Assembly: GCA_027036735.1 (NCBI GenBank)
Contig: JALWDU010000056.1
Coordinates: forward strand, 1-38,815
Length of the DNA: 38,815 nt
Direction of reading: 5' to 3'
Origin: Aquificales bacterium
GTDB lineage: Bacteria > Aquificota > Aquificia > Aquificales > QOAS01
Shown in pieces: positions 18,385 through 28,038 of the stretch. A model generated the notes under the pieces. The model did not search any database. It was not told the DNA's origin and was given only the letters and a program-made list of their open reading frames with translations. Made by a program: the position numbers and the translations under genes. The stretch's first letter is position 1. Every line of letters begins with the position of its first letter.

Positions 18385-20565
18385 TCAAACCAAACTCCTC
18401 GGGTTGGGTATAACTCTAACAAACCTGTATCGGTTTCTAAGGTCTTTCAAAACCCCGGCGGTCTTCCTCAAGGTATCCCTATCCACCTTTAGGGGGAGTT
18501 TTACCAAAACCTGGTAGCGGTATTTTTCCCTAAGCCTAAAGGTGGGGGCTTTGGAATATTCGACCTCCACACCGAGGGGTTTTAAAGCCGTTTTCAATTC
18601 CCTGTAAAGTTTCAAAGCTATTTCTTCGTTCTCCTCTTTTAGGTTTATAGCGACGAGGTAGAGCCTCGCAAAGGGAGGGAGTTCCAAAATTTTCCTAAAC
18701 TCCACCTCTTGGAGGTAAAAAATTTTTTCGTCTCCCTCCAAAAGGGCTTTTACGGCGTGGTGTTCCACCTCTTGGGTGTGGAGGACGAACAAACCACCCT
18801 TCTTGGTTCGGTTTTTCGCCTTTACCAGAAAGCGGAAAAACTCCTCTCCCTTCCTAAAGTCGGGAATCGATAGAATCGAGTCCGCAAAGAGGACATAGAC
18901 GCTATCGAACTCACCATCCAAAGGTGGGTGGGTTGAAAATGTAAACTCCCCTCGGGGGAGATGGGATTTTACAATCTCCTCCATCCGTTCTATACCGTAG
19001 CCGAAGGGTTTGGTCTCCCCGCCGCATCGGGGACATTCGCGGCTCTCGGCTTTGTAACCGCAGACGGGGCATTCCACCCTCCCGTCGGAAAAGAGGGTTA
19101 AAAATACCTCGCAACGGGGACACTCGACCAACTTCCCGCAACGGGGACAAAAGAGGTTCGAATAACCCCTCTTGGGAACGAGGATTAAATGTTTCCCCTC
19201 CCTACGCAGGTACTCGAAAATTATCCCTCCCTCAAAGGGGTCCTTTTCTTCAAATAGCACCTTTTGGGGTTCCCCCTTTTCCTCCTCCACCTCAAAGGTT
19301 TTGGAGATAAGAAACTGCTCCACGCTCGGCGGTTCGGAGGAGACTATCAGCTTTGCCCCCAAAAGGTGGGCGTATTCAAAGGCGAGGCGCTTTAGGTTGA
19401 AATAGGGGCGCCTTGGCATCTTGTAAGCCGGATGACCCTCGTCCTCTATATAGACCGCCTTTAGGTTTTTTAAAGGAACAAATAACCACTGGGGGGTGGT
19501 GATAAAGACCTTTCCAAACCCCTGCGCGGCGAGGAACCAGTTTTTAATCCTCTCCTTTTGGGGTAGGGTTTCGGCATAGACCACCGCTCGGTCTCCGAAA
19601 ATCTCGTAAAACCTGCGGTGGAATTTCTCAATTAGCTCCAATTCGGGTAGGAGGATTAAAAAGTCCCCCCCTTGGGAGATTACCCACTCCGCCACCGATA
19701 GGAGCTTTTCCATTCTCTCCCTTAGGGGTAGGTTTCTAAGCTCCCACCTATCGGGGGGCTCGAAAGGTGTATAAACCGCGCGGGGCTCTTTTAAAACGCT
19801 CTCCCTAAAGGGTTCGAGCGTGTAGCTCACCCTTTGGAGGAGACCCCTATCGAGCATATAGCGAATCGTTTGGGAGCTTATACCGAACTCCTTTAGCTCC
19901 TCCCTCTCGAGGGGTCGCCCCAGCTCCTCGAAGAGCGATATTACCCTCAAAACCTCATCCCGCCGCTTCGCGGCGGCTCTCTTTATTTTTCTCAAAATCT
20001 CTTCCCTGTCGGTCGTGGCGGGTTTGAGGAACTCCTCCTCCACCTTCGGCGCCACCCAGCGGGTTTCTATCTTCAAAAGGTGGTGTTCCTCCAATAAGCG
20101 GATAACCCTGTGGTCGAACTCCTTCTTTAGTTTTTCGTATTCGATTTTTCCCCTCTTTCGGAGCTTTTCGAAAATCCGAACCACCGCCTTGGGGAGACCT
20201 ATAGGTTTCTTGTCCACCGCGAGGACGTAGGTCTCCTGATACCAATCCGCCCAAGTGGGGATTAGTTTAAAAACGCTCTCACCCAAAGTGGTGAGATACT
20301 CGACGAGGTTATTCCTCAAAACCTCCAAGGCGGGAGGGTTTATGACCGGATACCTGTCGGGGAAGGAGTCTATTAGAGGAGTTCCCTCCGAGGGTTTGGC
20401 GAGAAACTTTTTAACCACAACGGCGGTCGCACCCTTTCCGCTCCTCTTAAGGGGAACGAGAACCCTATACCCCATGGGGTCGAAATCTATCTCCTCCTCC
20501 AATAGGTATATTTCACTCCTGCCGTTCGGAAATACCACCTTTAGGTGGGGTAAAAGGGGGGACAT
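18385..20565 (-). CDS. priA: PriA (primosomal protein N')-like protein lacking recognisable helicase ATPase motifs
   Basis: Retained zinc-binding region FCPRCGKLVECPRCEVFLTLFSDGRVECPVCGYKAESRECPRCGG and relics of the PriA core (VYIEDEGHPAYKM, ADSILSIPDFRKGEEFFRFL). Confidence 0.85.
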   Translation of the reverse strand: MSPLLPHLKVVFPNGRSEIYLLEEEIDFDPMGYRVLVPLKRSGKGATAVVVKKFLAKPSEGTPLIDSFPDRYPVINPPALEVLRNNLVEYLTTLGESVFKLIPTWADWYQETYVLAVDKKPIGLPKAVVRIFEKLRKRGKIEYEKLKKEFDHRVIRLLEEHHLLKIETRWVAPKVEEEFLKPATTDREEILRKIKRAAAKRRDEVLRVISLFEELGRPLEREELKEFGISSQTIRYMLDRGLLQRVSYTLEPFRESVLKEPRAVYTPFEPPDRWELRNLPLRERMEKLLSVAEWVISQGGDFLILLPELELIEKFHRRFYEIFGDRAVVYAETLPQKERIKNWFLAAQGFGKVFITTPQWLFVPLKNLKAVYIEDEGHPAYKMPRRPYFNLKRLAFEYAHLLGAKLIVSSEPPSVEQFLISKTFEVEEEKGEPQKVLFEEKDPFEGGIIFEYLRREGKHLILVPKRGYSNLFCPRCGKLVECPRCEVFLTLFSDGRVECPVCGYKAESRECPRCGGETKPFGYGIERMEEIVKSHLPRGEFTFSTHPPLDGEFDSVYVLFADSILSIPDFRKGEEFFRFLVKAKNRTKKGGLFVLHTQEVEHHAVKALLEGDEKIFYLQEVEFRKILELPPFARLYLVAINLKEENEEIALKLYRELKTALKPLGVEVEYSKAPTFRLREKYRYQVLVKLPLKVDRDTLRKTAGVLKDLRNRYRFVRVIPNPRSLV

Positions 20566-20668
20566 TAGAAGTTTAATGTTGGTTTTCTATTCCCCCTAAG
20601 GGTGGGATTTGTTTACCATCTTTTGGGAAGTTGGAGACCTACCGAAGGAGAAAAGAATAGTTGATGGG

Positions 20669-21826
20669 TTATTGATTTGATTTTTCCAAAAATTGTTTGT
20701 TTGCGACATCCAATTCGTAAATTATGTTATTGGTTTTATCCTCAATATAGGCTTCTTTAGCTCCGAGAATATCCACCAGTAATTTGGCTAGGTATCTTAA
20801 TTGTAATTCTTTATTAGTTCCTCCCCGATATACATACCACGTTTCACCATTAATTTTTACTTCTCCGGGTCTAGTGCCTGCCTCTTCCGATTTTTTTGCT
20901 ATAACGTAATAGTTTGCTATTTTAGGTATACTTTTTAAATTGATAATGTTGTGCTTAACTAAGTGAACAACTAATGCATCTATCAATTTAGTAAATTGAG
21001 AAGCTTGAATGTTAATAAAATCTCCATTCTCCAATTTTATGCGCATAAAAATATGTTTTTTTCCATATATTTTCTTCTTTCTAATAGAATTTAATTTGTT
21101 ATTACTTTTCCCAAGACTTTGAGTGCCCTTATCAAAAGGTTTTTGTGATTTTTGCGACTTTATAAGTTTAAGGGTTGCTACTTTTGTTTCGACATCACTT
21201 CTTTCGGCTGAAGCTAATTTATTCCAAATCCTTCTAATTTCCTCTTTCTTTTCTTCTGGAGTAGTTGCAACTTCATCAATCATATAAAAGCAACTTTGTA
21301 AACATTTATCGAATGTACTAACAGCTTTCTTAGGTTGCAAACAGCAGAGTAAACAAAAAAATTTGAAAATTTCCTCTTGATTATCTAAGTTAAAAGTAAT
21401 TTTTATAAATTTATCTATTTTTTGTTCTAAAAATAGAAACCAATTAACACCATCGGTCAAACCATAAAAGGTCTTTCCAACTACTTGAGACATGTATTTC
21501 CCTAATTGTTTTTTAGCCTTTACCAACTCCGATTGGGAGTCCAATTTATTAAGAGCTTTTACCTCCCATACGAAAATGGGTCTATTACTCCCTTCTTTTA
21601 ACACTACATCGATTTTATCCCCTTCGGGAGTTTGATACTCAAGTTCTACATTAAGAGGGTCGCTAAAGTCCCAACCTATAAGCTCTAACAGTTTGACAAA
21701 AAAACTAACCCTTATAGCCTCTTCATTACTTTCGTATATTCGTCTTCTCTGAGGTTCATTAATATATTGGTGGAATTTCTTTAAAAATCCTTCAATCATA
21801 TCCCAATTTCTTTCAGAAATTTGCAT
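20669..21826 (-). CDS. Orphan HsdR_N-like (type I restriction R-subunit N-terminal nuclease-like) protein
   Basis: FFVKLLELIGWDFSDPLNVELEYQTPEGDKIDVVLKEGSNRPIFVWEVKALNK resembles an HSDR_N nuclease core; visibly AT-richer than neighbours. Confidence 0.7.
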   Translation of the reverse strand: MQISERNWDMIEGFLKKFHQYINEPQRRRIYESNEEAIRVSFFVKLLELIGWDFSDPLNVELEYQTPEGDKIDVVLKEGSNRPIFVWEVKALNKLDSQSELVKAKKQLGKYMSQVVGKTFYGLTDGVNWFLFLEQKIDKFIKITFNLDNQEEIFKFFCLLCCLQPKKAVSTFDKCLQSCFYMIDEVATTPEEKKEEIRRIWNKLASAERSDVETKVATLKLIKSQKSQKPFDKGTQSLGKSNNKLNSIRKKKIYGKKHIFMRIKLENGDFINIQASQFTKLIDALVVHLVKHNIINLKSIPKIANYYVIAKKSEEAGTRPGEVKINGETWYVYRGGTNKELQLRYLAKLLVDILGAKEAYIEDKTNNIIYELDVANKQFLEKSNQ

Positions 21827-21839
21827 AGTAATTATGCAA
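21821..21839. promoter_or_regulatory. Inverted repeat over start codon of the HsdR_N-like gene
   Basis: TTGCATA-gtaat-TATGCAA, perfect 7-bp arms overlapping the ATG at 21826. Confidence 0.4.
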
Positions 21840-22089
21840 TTTTACACAAGCAAATAAAAGCATTCTTTTAAAAGCAAATATGCTTGCGTAGACCCCACTT
21901 TAACCTAATAGTGGAACATAAGGGAAGATTTACCATCTAGAGTTGCAATCAACCAACAGAGGTTAAACCTTTCACCCGAAAAAATAGCAAAGGTTTTAAA
22001 GGTTTCCCCGAAAAGGTTAAAAAGTGGCTCAAAGGGGAGGGACTTTTAAAGGAAAAAAATTCCTAAGTAAACGCTAAATTTAACACCTA

Positions 22090-22467
22090 ATGAAGGTCGC
22101 AATTCCTATAAACAGACCTCGGGAGGAGGGAGATTTAAGGGTATCCTCCCACTTCGGGAAGGCTTACGCCTTCGCCATAGCCGACACCGAGAGCGGGAAG
22201 GTTGAGGTTGTGGAAAACCCCCGCATGGCGCTCGGACTCCAACACGGCGCCGGTAGGTATATAGCCGAAATGTTCGCCCAAAAGGGCGTGAAAGCCGTTC
22301 TCCTGAGGGAGATAGGTCAGGGGGCTTTTAGACATTTAACCGCTTTGGGTATAAAAATCTACCTCGTTCCCAAAGAGGTTAAGACGGTTGAGGAAGCCCT
22401 AAAACTCTTCAAGGAGGGAAAGTTAAACCTACTTTTGGAGCCTAACGAACCACCCCACGAACATTAA
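22090..22467 (+). CDS. NifB/NifX (dinitrogenase Fe-Mo cofactor biosynthesis) domain protein
   Basis: MKVAIPINRP...VSSHFGKAYAFAIADTESGKVEVVEN... typical Nitro_FeMo-Co domain. Confidence 0.85.
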   Translation: MKVAIPINRPREEGDLRVSSHFGKAYAFAIADTESGKVEVVENPRMALGLQHGAGRYIAEMFAQKGVKAVLLREIGQGAFRHLTALGIKIYLVPKEVKTVEEALKLFKEGKLNLLLEPNEPPHEH

Positions 22468-22517
22468 CAGTATTTCTCCTTTTCTTCAAACCCTTTGGAG
22501 TCCGAAATTAAAACCTA

Positions 22518-23477
22518 ATGCAACAGACGGAGACAAAAAAACTCTACTACTCCCTAAAGGACTACTTTTTGGACAAATACGGAACGAGGGTTCAAAAAAT
22601 CACGGTAGCCCTACCCTTTACCTGTCCCAATATAGACGGCACCAAGGGAAGGGGTGGGTGCATCTACTGCTATGCCGGTAGCATTCCCCCCAACCTCTCG
22701 CCGACCGTTCCCCTACGGAAGCAGATAGAAAACGCCATAATGCGCTACAAGAGGAGGTTTAAGAATAAAAAAGTCCTCTTTACGGTTTACTATCAGAGCT
22801 ACTCAAACACCTACGGGGATTTGGATTACCTAAAGAGCGTTTACGACGTGGCGCTCGAGTTCGACGAGGTTGTCGGCATAGACGTGGGAACGCGCCCCGA
22901 CTGCGCCCCGGAGGAGGTTCTCGACCTTCTCGCGTCCTACACCGATAAGGGTTTGGAGGTATGGGTCGAATACGGACTCCAATCGGCGAACTTCGAAAGT
23001 CTGAAGAGGATAAACCGCCAACACGGGGTTAGCGACTTCGTGGACGCTGTATTGAGAACAAAGAGAAGACCTTTAAAGGTTGCCGCCCACATTATAGTCG
23101 GTCTGCCTTGGGAGACGGAGGAGGACGTTTACGAGACGGCGAAGATGGTAGCCGCCCTCCCGATAGACGGCTTAAAGATTCATCCCCTTTATATCATGGA
23201 TTACACCCCCTTGGGGGAGATGTATAAGAGGGGGGAATTCCAACCGATGCCCCTCGAAAAATACGTGAAGCTCGCCGCCGACATCATAGAGATGATGCCC
23301 CCGCAAATGGTGATAATGCGCTTTACAGCCGAAGGTCACGACGACAAGCTCCTAGCCCCCGAATACTGCCGCCCCTCGTGGAAAAATAGAGTCCGCCAAA
23401 TGGTTGAGGAAGAACTTTTGAGGAGGGGAACCAAACAGGGGAGTAGGAACCCCTTTTTCCACCATTACGGGGTATAA
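22518..23477 (+). CDS. Radical SAM protein (TIGR01212/YhcC family)
   Basis: ALPFTCPNIDGTKGRGGCIYCYAGS, FTVYYQSYSNTY, VEYGLQSANFESLKRINRQHG, AHIIVGLPWET. Confidence 0.92.
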   Translation: MQQTETKKLYYSLKDYFLDKYGTRVQKITVALPFTCPNIDGTKGRGGCIYCYAGSIPPNLSPTVPLRKQIENAIMRYKRRFKNKKVLFTVYYQSYSNTYGDLDYLKSVYDVALEFDEVVGIDVGTRPDCAPEEVLDLLASYTDKGLEVWVEYGLQSANFESLKRINRQHGVSDFVDAVLRTKRRPLKVAAHIIVGLPWETEEDVYETAKMVAALPIDGLKIHPLYIMDYTPLGEMYKRGEFQPMPLEKYVKLAADIIEMMPPQMVIMRFTAEGHDDKLLAPEYCRPSWKNRVRQMVEEELLRRGTKQGSRNPFFHHYGV

Positions 23478-23508
23478 CGGCAATCGAAAACAACCAAAGC
23501 GGAAATTT

Positions 23509-24071
23509 TCACCACCTCCCCCTCCTTTTTGGGACTATAACGTTCCCAACCCTTAAGGGGTAGGGATTAAACCAATCCCTAAAGGAGAGGGTTTTCACGG
23601 AACATCTCCTTTTGAGGAGTTTACCGTAATCCTCCGCCCGTTGGATTGCCCTCTTTAAAAGTTCCCTTTTGAGGTGTTCCTTCGCCCTTTCCAACCTCTT
23701 GTAGGAGACAACCCAACCAACCCACCTAACGGAGTATTCAATCGGGTAGTTCTTCCCCTTAAGGTTATCGAGAAGCCCGAAAATTCCTCAAATCGGTAAC
23801 GGCGATTTTCTCTATCCCAAACCTTGCGGGGTAAAACCTTGTATCTACCACCCTTATAGGGAAGGTTTAAAGTCCTTATTCCGTTATCGACCGTCGAAAG
23901 GGTGTTTAAAACCTCTCCTTCACTCCTACCGGTGGTAGCAATCTCTACCGATACCTCCAAAAGGTCGGGTTGCAAATATTCTTCCACCGAAAGGGTATCC
24001 CTTATCTCCGTTCCAAATAGTGGAAAAAGCACCGACAAAAACAGCACGCAGAGGGAAGAGACAGCACCCAT
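23509..24071 (-). pseudogene. Frameshifted SIMPL-domain (DUF541) periplasmic protein
   Basis: Minus-strand ORF 23655..24071 encodes a signal peptide plus SVEEYLQPDLLEVSVEIATTGRSEGEVLNTLST...; the matching C-terminal part (LLDNLKGKNYPIEYSVRWVGWVVSYKRLERAKEHLKRELLKRAIQRAEDYGKLL) is in another frame. Confidence 0.6.
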
Positions 24072-24138
24072 TAGCGGGTATTATCCTATTGGTATAACCG
24101 AAACGGAAGATTGAGGCAGAAATCCGGGAAGGATTTTA

Positions 24139-24834
24139 TCAATACCCCGCTAGCTCTTCGAGGTAGTCCAAATCCTTGAGAACTATCCTTCCTCTTTGGG
24201 CATCGATAATCCCCTCCTTCTTCCACTTGCTCATAATTCTTATGGCGGTTTCAACGGTCGTTCCGGTCATCTCGGCGATATCCTGACGGGTTATGGGAGC
24301 CTCTATAACGAGGTATCCCTCCGGTGTTTCCTGACCTATCTTGTCGCCCAACTCTATGAGCAGTTTTGCTATTCTCTCTTCGACCTTACCGGAGGCTATG
24401 CTCTTTAGTACCTCGTAGGTTTCGAGCAGTTTTTCCGATAGGTCGCAGGTAATCATCAGTGCCAACTGCGGGTATTTCATCGATAGGTTTACAAAGTCCT
24501 GGTTGGACATGTAGAGCACCGTTGAGGGCAAAACCGCCTGGGCGGTATAGGTGTAGCGGGGCTTTCTGCCGCCGAACTCAACCCACCCGAAGAGCTCTTT
24601 GGGAAAGACCAACCTAACGATTATGGTCTTCCCGTCGGGGGTCTCCTTTAGGAGCTTTACCAACCCGTCGACGAGGATGTATATTCCCGGTTCCGCCTCC
24701 TCCTCGAAAAAGAGGTAGTCGCCTTTATTGTAATGTTTTTCGTGAAAATATTTCGCAATCTCTTCCAGCTCTTTATCGCTGAAATTCTTAAATAGTTCCA
24801 ATTTTTTCAGAAATTCAACCTTGTTGATTGCCAT
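24139..24834 (-). CDS. Crp/Fnr-family transcriptional regulator
   Basis: cNMP-like fold (KGDYLFFEEEAEPGIYILVDGLVKLLKET) and HTH ITRQDIAEMTGTTVETAIRIMSKWKKEGII; RBS AAGGAGGAGG. Confidence 0.93.
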   Translation of the reverse strand: MAINKVEFLKKLELFKNFSDKELEEIAKYFHEKHYNKGDYLFFEEEAEPGIYILVDGLVKLLKETPDGKTIIVRLVFPKELFGWVEFGGRKPRYTYTAQAVLPSTVLYMSNQDFVNLSMKYPQLALMITCDLSEKLLETYEVLKSIASGKVEERIAKLLIELGDKIGQETPEGYLVIEAPITRQDIAEMTGTTVETAIRIMSKWKKEGIIDAQRGRIVLKDLDYLEELAGY

Positions 24835-24993
24835 AATAAACCTCCTCCTTCTTAAAATTAATTTCTATTGCCTTATCAAGCCACAATTTCTTGTATATTC
24901 TTATTATCCAATCCGACGCCAAAGCAAACCCTAACTTTAAACCGATTTTGCAAATTTTTTGCCGATTTAAACCATTCCGAATAATTTAAGCGC

Positions 24994-25842
24994 TCAAATG
25001 TCAATTTTCCAGTTGTCGATAAGCCTCGCCGAGGGGGTTCGGACGGCGACGAGAATCCTCTCCCCACCCCTAATCTCCTTTACCGGTTCGAGCGTTTCGG
25101 GGTCAACTATTGCCACGTAATCGATTTGTTTTATTAAGGGAAACCCTTTTAGGAAGTTAACGATTTCCTCTCTCAACCTTTCGGCGTCGCGAACACCCTC
25201 TTTAACCAATTTTTGGGCTAACAGAAAACTCCTGTATATGGCGGTAGCCTGCTCCCTCTCTTCGGGAGAAAGGTAAACGTTTCTCGAGCTCATGGCGAGT
25301 CCATCGCTTTCCCTCACGATGGGACAGCCCACTATCTCCACATCCATGTTTAGGTCTCCGACCATTTTTTTGATAACCTGAAGCTGTTGGTAATCCTTCT
25401 CCCCGAAATAGGCGCGGTCGGGCTTTACGATGTTCAGGAGCTTGGTTACAACGGTGCAAACACCCCTAAAGTGACTCGGTCTAAACTCACCCTCCCACCT
25501 TTTGGAGAGTTCGGTTTCCTCAACATAGGTGGAAAAACCCTTCGGATACATATCTCCCACTTCGGGGGCAAAAACTACGTCGACACCCTCCCTTTGGAGG
25601 AGTTTCAAATCCCTTTCCAAATCCCTCGGATAGCGGTCGTAATCCTCTCCCTTCCCGAACTGGGTGGGGTTTACGAATATGGAAACCACCGTTATGTCGT
25701 TTTCCCTTTTGGAACACCTCACGAGGGAGAGATGCCCTTCGTGGAGGTAACCCATTGTGGGGACGAAACCGACCGTTTTCCCCTCCCTTTTGAGTTGCTT
25801 TATGTATTTTTGAACCTCCGAGGGTTTTCGGAACACTTTCAT
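24994..25842 (-). CDS. panC: Pantothenate synthetase
   Basis: [71 protein letters not shown]. Confidence 0.97.
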   Translation of the reverse strand: MKVFRKPSEVQKYIKQLKREGKTVGFVPTMGYLHEGHLSLVRCSKRENDITVVSIFVNPTQFGKGEDYDRYPRDLERDLKLLQREGVDVVFAPEVGDMYPKGFSTYVEETELSKRWEGEFRPSHFRGVCTVVTKLLNIVKPDRAYFGEKDYQQLQVIKKMVGDLNMDVEIVGCPIVRESDGLAMSSRNVYLSPEEREQATAIYRSFLLAQKLVKEGVRDAERLREEIVNFLKGFPLIKQIDYVAIVDPETLEPVKEIRGGERILVAVRTPSARLIDNWKIDI

Positions 25843-25918
25843 AAAAACCTATTGTGGGTTTTCCTTTGAATACTTCCAAAATTGGGATTAATAATTAACA
25901 AAGAAGACCAAAAGGGGG

Positions 25919-27136
25919 TTATTCGGCACTTTTCCCGAAGATTGTAATGAAAGCCAACACCGGTATTAAGAGCAAAAATAGGAGGAAATAAGCCCACTTT
26001 CTCTTGTGAAGGGCGACGGCGGTGGCTATAACCGTTTGCAGGAGGTAGTAAAAGGCGAAAGCCTTGGAGGCGTAGGCGATTATTTCGAAAATATTCAAAC
26101 TCCAAATGAGGACTACATCTATTAAAGTAACCAGCAGATAGCCCGTTCGGGAGGATATTTTCCCGTGGGTTTCGACGTTGATAAGCCCTCCCGAGCCTAT
26201 GGTGTCGGCAACCGCCGCGCTGAACTGACTCATCAGGGGACCCGTTTTGATTAGAAAACCCATAACCACCGATATGGCGGCGGCGAGCATGATAACGGCA
26301 GTCTCGTCCAATTTGGTTTTATCGAGTAGGTAGAGGAGCGGCGTTACAAGGAAGATAAAGCTGATGTATATAAATCCCGATATCAATTGCGCCAATTTCA
26401 TCGATTTAACCCGCTCCGCGGGGGTATATTTTTCTCCCAAATACTTTGATGTTTCAAAACCCTGAACGATGAGGAAAATACCGGCGAGTATTTGAAGGGT
26501 TTCCAGAGTTATCGGCTTGTATTCCCACCTAACTTGGTAATGGGTTTGTATATCGTAAATCGCCAAAGTGGTTAAGAATGTAAAAATCACCGAAAGTTTT
26601 ATAGCAACCGCATACTTTTCGAGGAATTCCAAAAAATCCAACCCCCTTATAAAGCCGGAAATACCTATAAAAAGCAAAATAGCCGTCGTTAGGAGGTTTT
26701 CTAAAAGCCAATCCCTGTGAAAAAAGCCGGAAAAAATAAAGGAAGACAGCAATCGGAGGTAAAAGGCTACCGAAATTATATAGGCAAATGAAAGGGTTAG
26801 GTTTGAAAATCTTTCCACCTCAAAGAGAAATTTGTGTAAACCGCTTTGGGGATTGTAAATTATGGGTTCCGAATAGAGGATATTAAACCGTATAGCCTCC
26901 CCCACAAGGTAAGCCAAAATTACTATTCCAGCCATTGCGAGAAAGGCGTAATCTTTTACCGCAAAGTAGAGGAGGGGCGCCGAAACGAGGTAGCCGCTCC
27001 CTATAATGGAGGCGAGGGGGGTAACCGTTGCCGTCCAAAGTCTGTTCCTTTCCAACTTTGGATTTAGGAAGAACACCAAAAGCGCTAAGAAGGTAAAAAG
27101 AACTACCCAATCGAGAGGTGTAAAGGAGAGGTGCAT
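25919..27136 (-). CDS. Multi-pass membrane protein, possibly APC/LeuT-fold transporter
   Basis: ~10 hydrophobic segments; ATVTPLASIIGSGYLVSAPLL and LIVQGFETSKYLGEKYTPAERVKSMKLAQLISG. Confidence 0.65.
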   Translation of the reverse strand: MHLSFTPLDWVVLFTFLALLVFFLNPKLERNRLWTATVTPLASIIGSGYLVSAPLLYFAVKDYAFLAMAGIVILAYLVGEAIRFNILYSEPIIYNPQSGLHKFLFEVERFSNLTLSFAYIISVAFYLRLLSSFIFSGFFHRDWLLENLLTTAILLFIGISGFIRGLDFLEFLEKYAVAIKLSVIFTFLTTLAIYDIQTHYQVRWEYKPITLETLQILAGIFLIVQGFETSKYLGEKYTPAERVKSMKLAQLISGFIYISFIFLVTPLLYLLDKTKLDETAVIMLAAAISVVMGFLIKTGPLMSQFSAAVADTIGSGGLINVETHGKISSRTGYLLVTLIDVVLIWSLNIFEIIAYASKAFAFYYLLQTVIATAVALHKRKWAYFLLFLLLIPVLAFITIFGKSAE

Positions 27137-27222
27137 AAGGTTTAAATTAGTTTTTACTAATCGTTTTCAAAACTTTTGAGGGTGTTAAAAACTTTTTCCG
27201 TCAAAGGGTAAGATAAAAGGAA

Positions 27223-27984
27223 ATGCTTGCCAAAAGGATTATTCCCTGTCTCGACGTCGATAAGGGGAGGGTTGTCAAGGGTATCCGATTTCGGGAACTA
27301 AGGGACGCCGGTGACCCGGTCGAGGTGGCTAAGGCTTACGAAAAGCAGGGTGCGGACGAGCTTGTCTTTTTGGACATAACCGCATCGGCGGAGGATAGGG
27401 GGATAATCCTCGATGTGGTTAAAAGGGTTGCCGAAACGGTATTTATGCCCTTTACTGTCGGCGGGGGAGTCCGAACCCTTAAGGATATCCGGAGACTGCT
27501 CGAGAGCGGCGCCGACAAGGTTTCGATAAACACCGCCGCCGTTAAAAACCCGCAAATCGTCTACGAGGGAGCAAAGAGGTTTGGCAGTCAGTGTATAGTG
27601 GTCGCCATAGACGCCAAGCGCCGACCCAAAGGCGGGTGGGAGGTATATATCCACGGGGGAAGAACCCCCACCGGGATAGATGCGGTCGAGTGGGCTAAGC
27701 GGGTTCAGGAGTTGGGGGCTGGCGAGATACTGCTGACCTCTATGGATAGGGATGGAACTAAAGAGGGTTACGACGTGGAGCTGACCCGTGCGGTGGCGGA
27801 GGCGGTGAATATCCCCGTAATAGCGAGCGGGGGAGCCGGCAAAAAGGAGCATTTCTACGAGGCTTTTACCGAGGGAAAGGCTGACGCCTGCCTCGCCGCC
27901 TCGCTCTTCCACTTCAAGGAATTATCCATTCCCGACCTCAAGGAGTTTCTCAAGGAAAAAGGTATCCACGTGAGGTTGGATTAA
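27223..27984 (+). CDS. hisF: Imidazole glycerol phosphate synthase subunit HisF
   Basis: [63 protein letters not shown]. Confidence 0.98.
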   Translation: MLAKRIIPCLDVDKGRVVKGIRFRELRDAGDPVEVAKAYEKQGADELVFLDITASAEDRGIILDVVKRVAETVFMPFTVGGGVRTLKDIRRLLESGADKVSINTAAVKNPQIVYEGAKRFGSQCIVVAIDAKRRPKGGWEVYIHGGRTPTGIDAVEWAKRVQELGAGEILLTSMDRDGTKEGYDVELTRAVAEAVNIPVIASGGAGKKEHFYEAFTEGKADACLAASLFHFKELSIPDLKEFLKEKGIHVRLD

Positions 27985-28038
27985 TTTCTGAGCTTTTCCC
28001 TTACCCCTTTTGGGACACCTCTTAAACTTTTTCTCTCC

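Noticed and set aside
18296-18385. CRISPR-like fragment CTTTCAACCCGTTTAAGGTTCTTCAAAC
   Set aside because: Single weak match without a palindrome; likely chance.
19140-19165. tRNA T-arm-like GGTTCGAATAACC
   Set aside because: Inside the priA coding frame with no cloverleaf around it.
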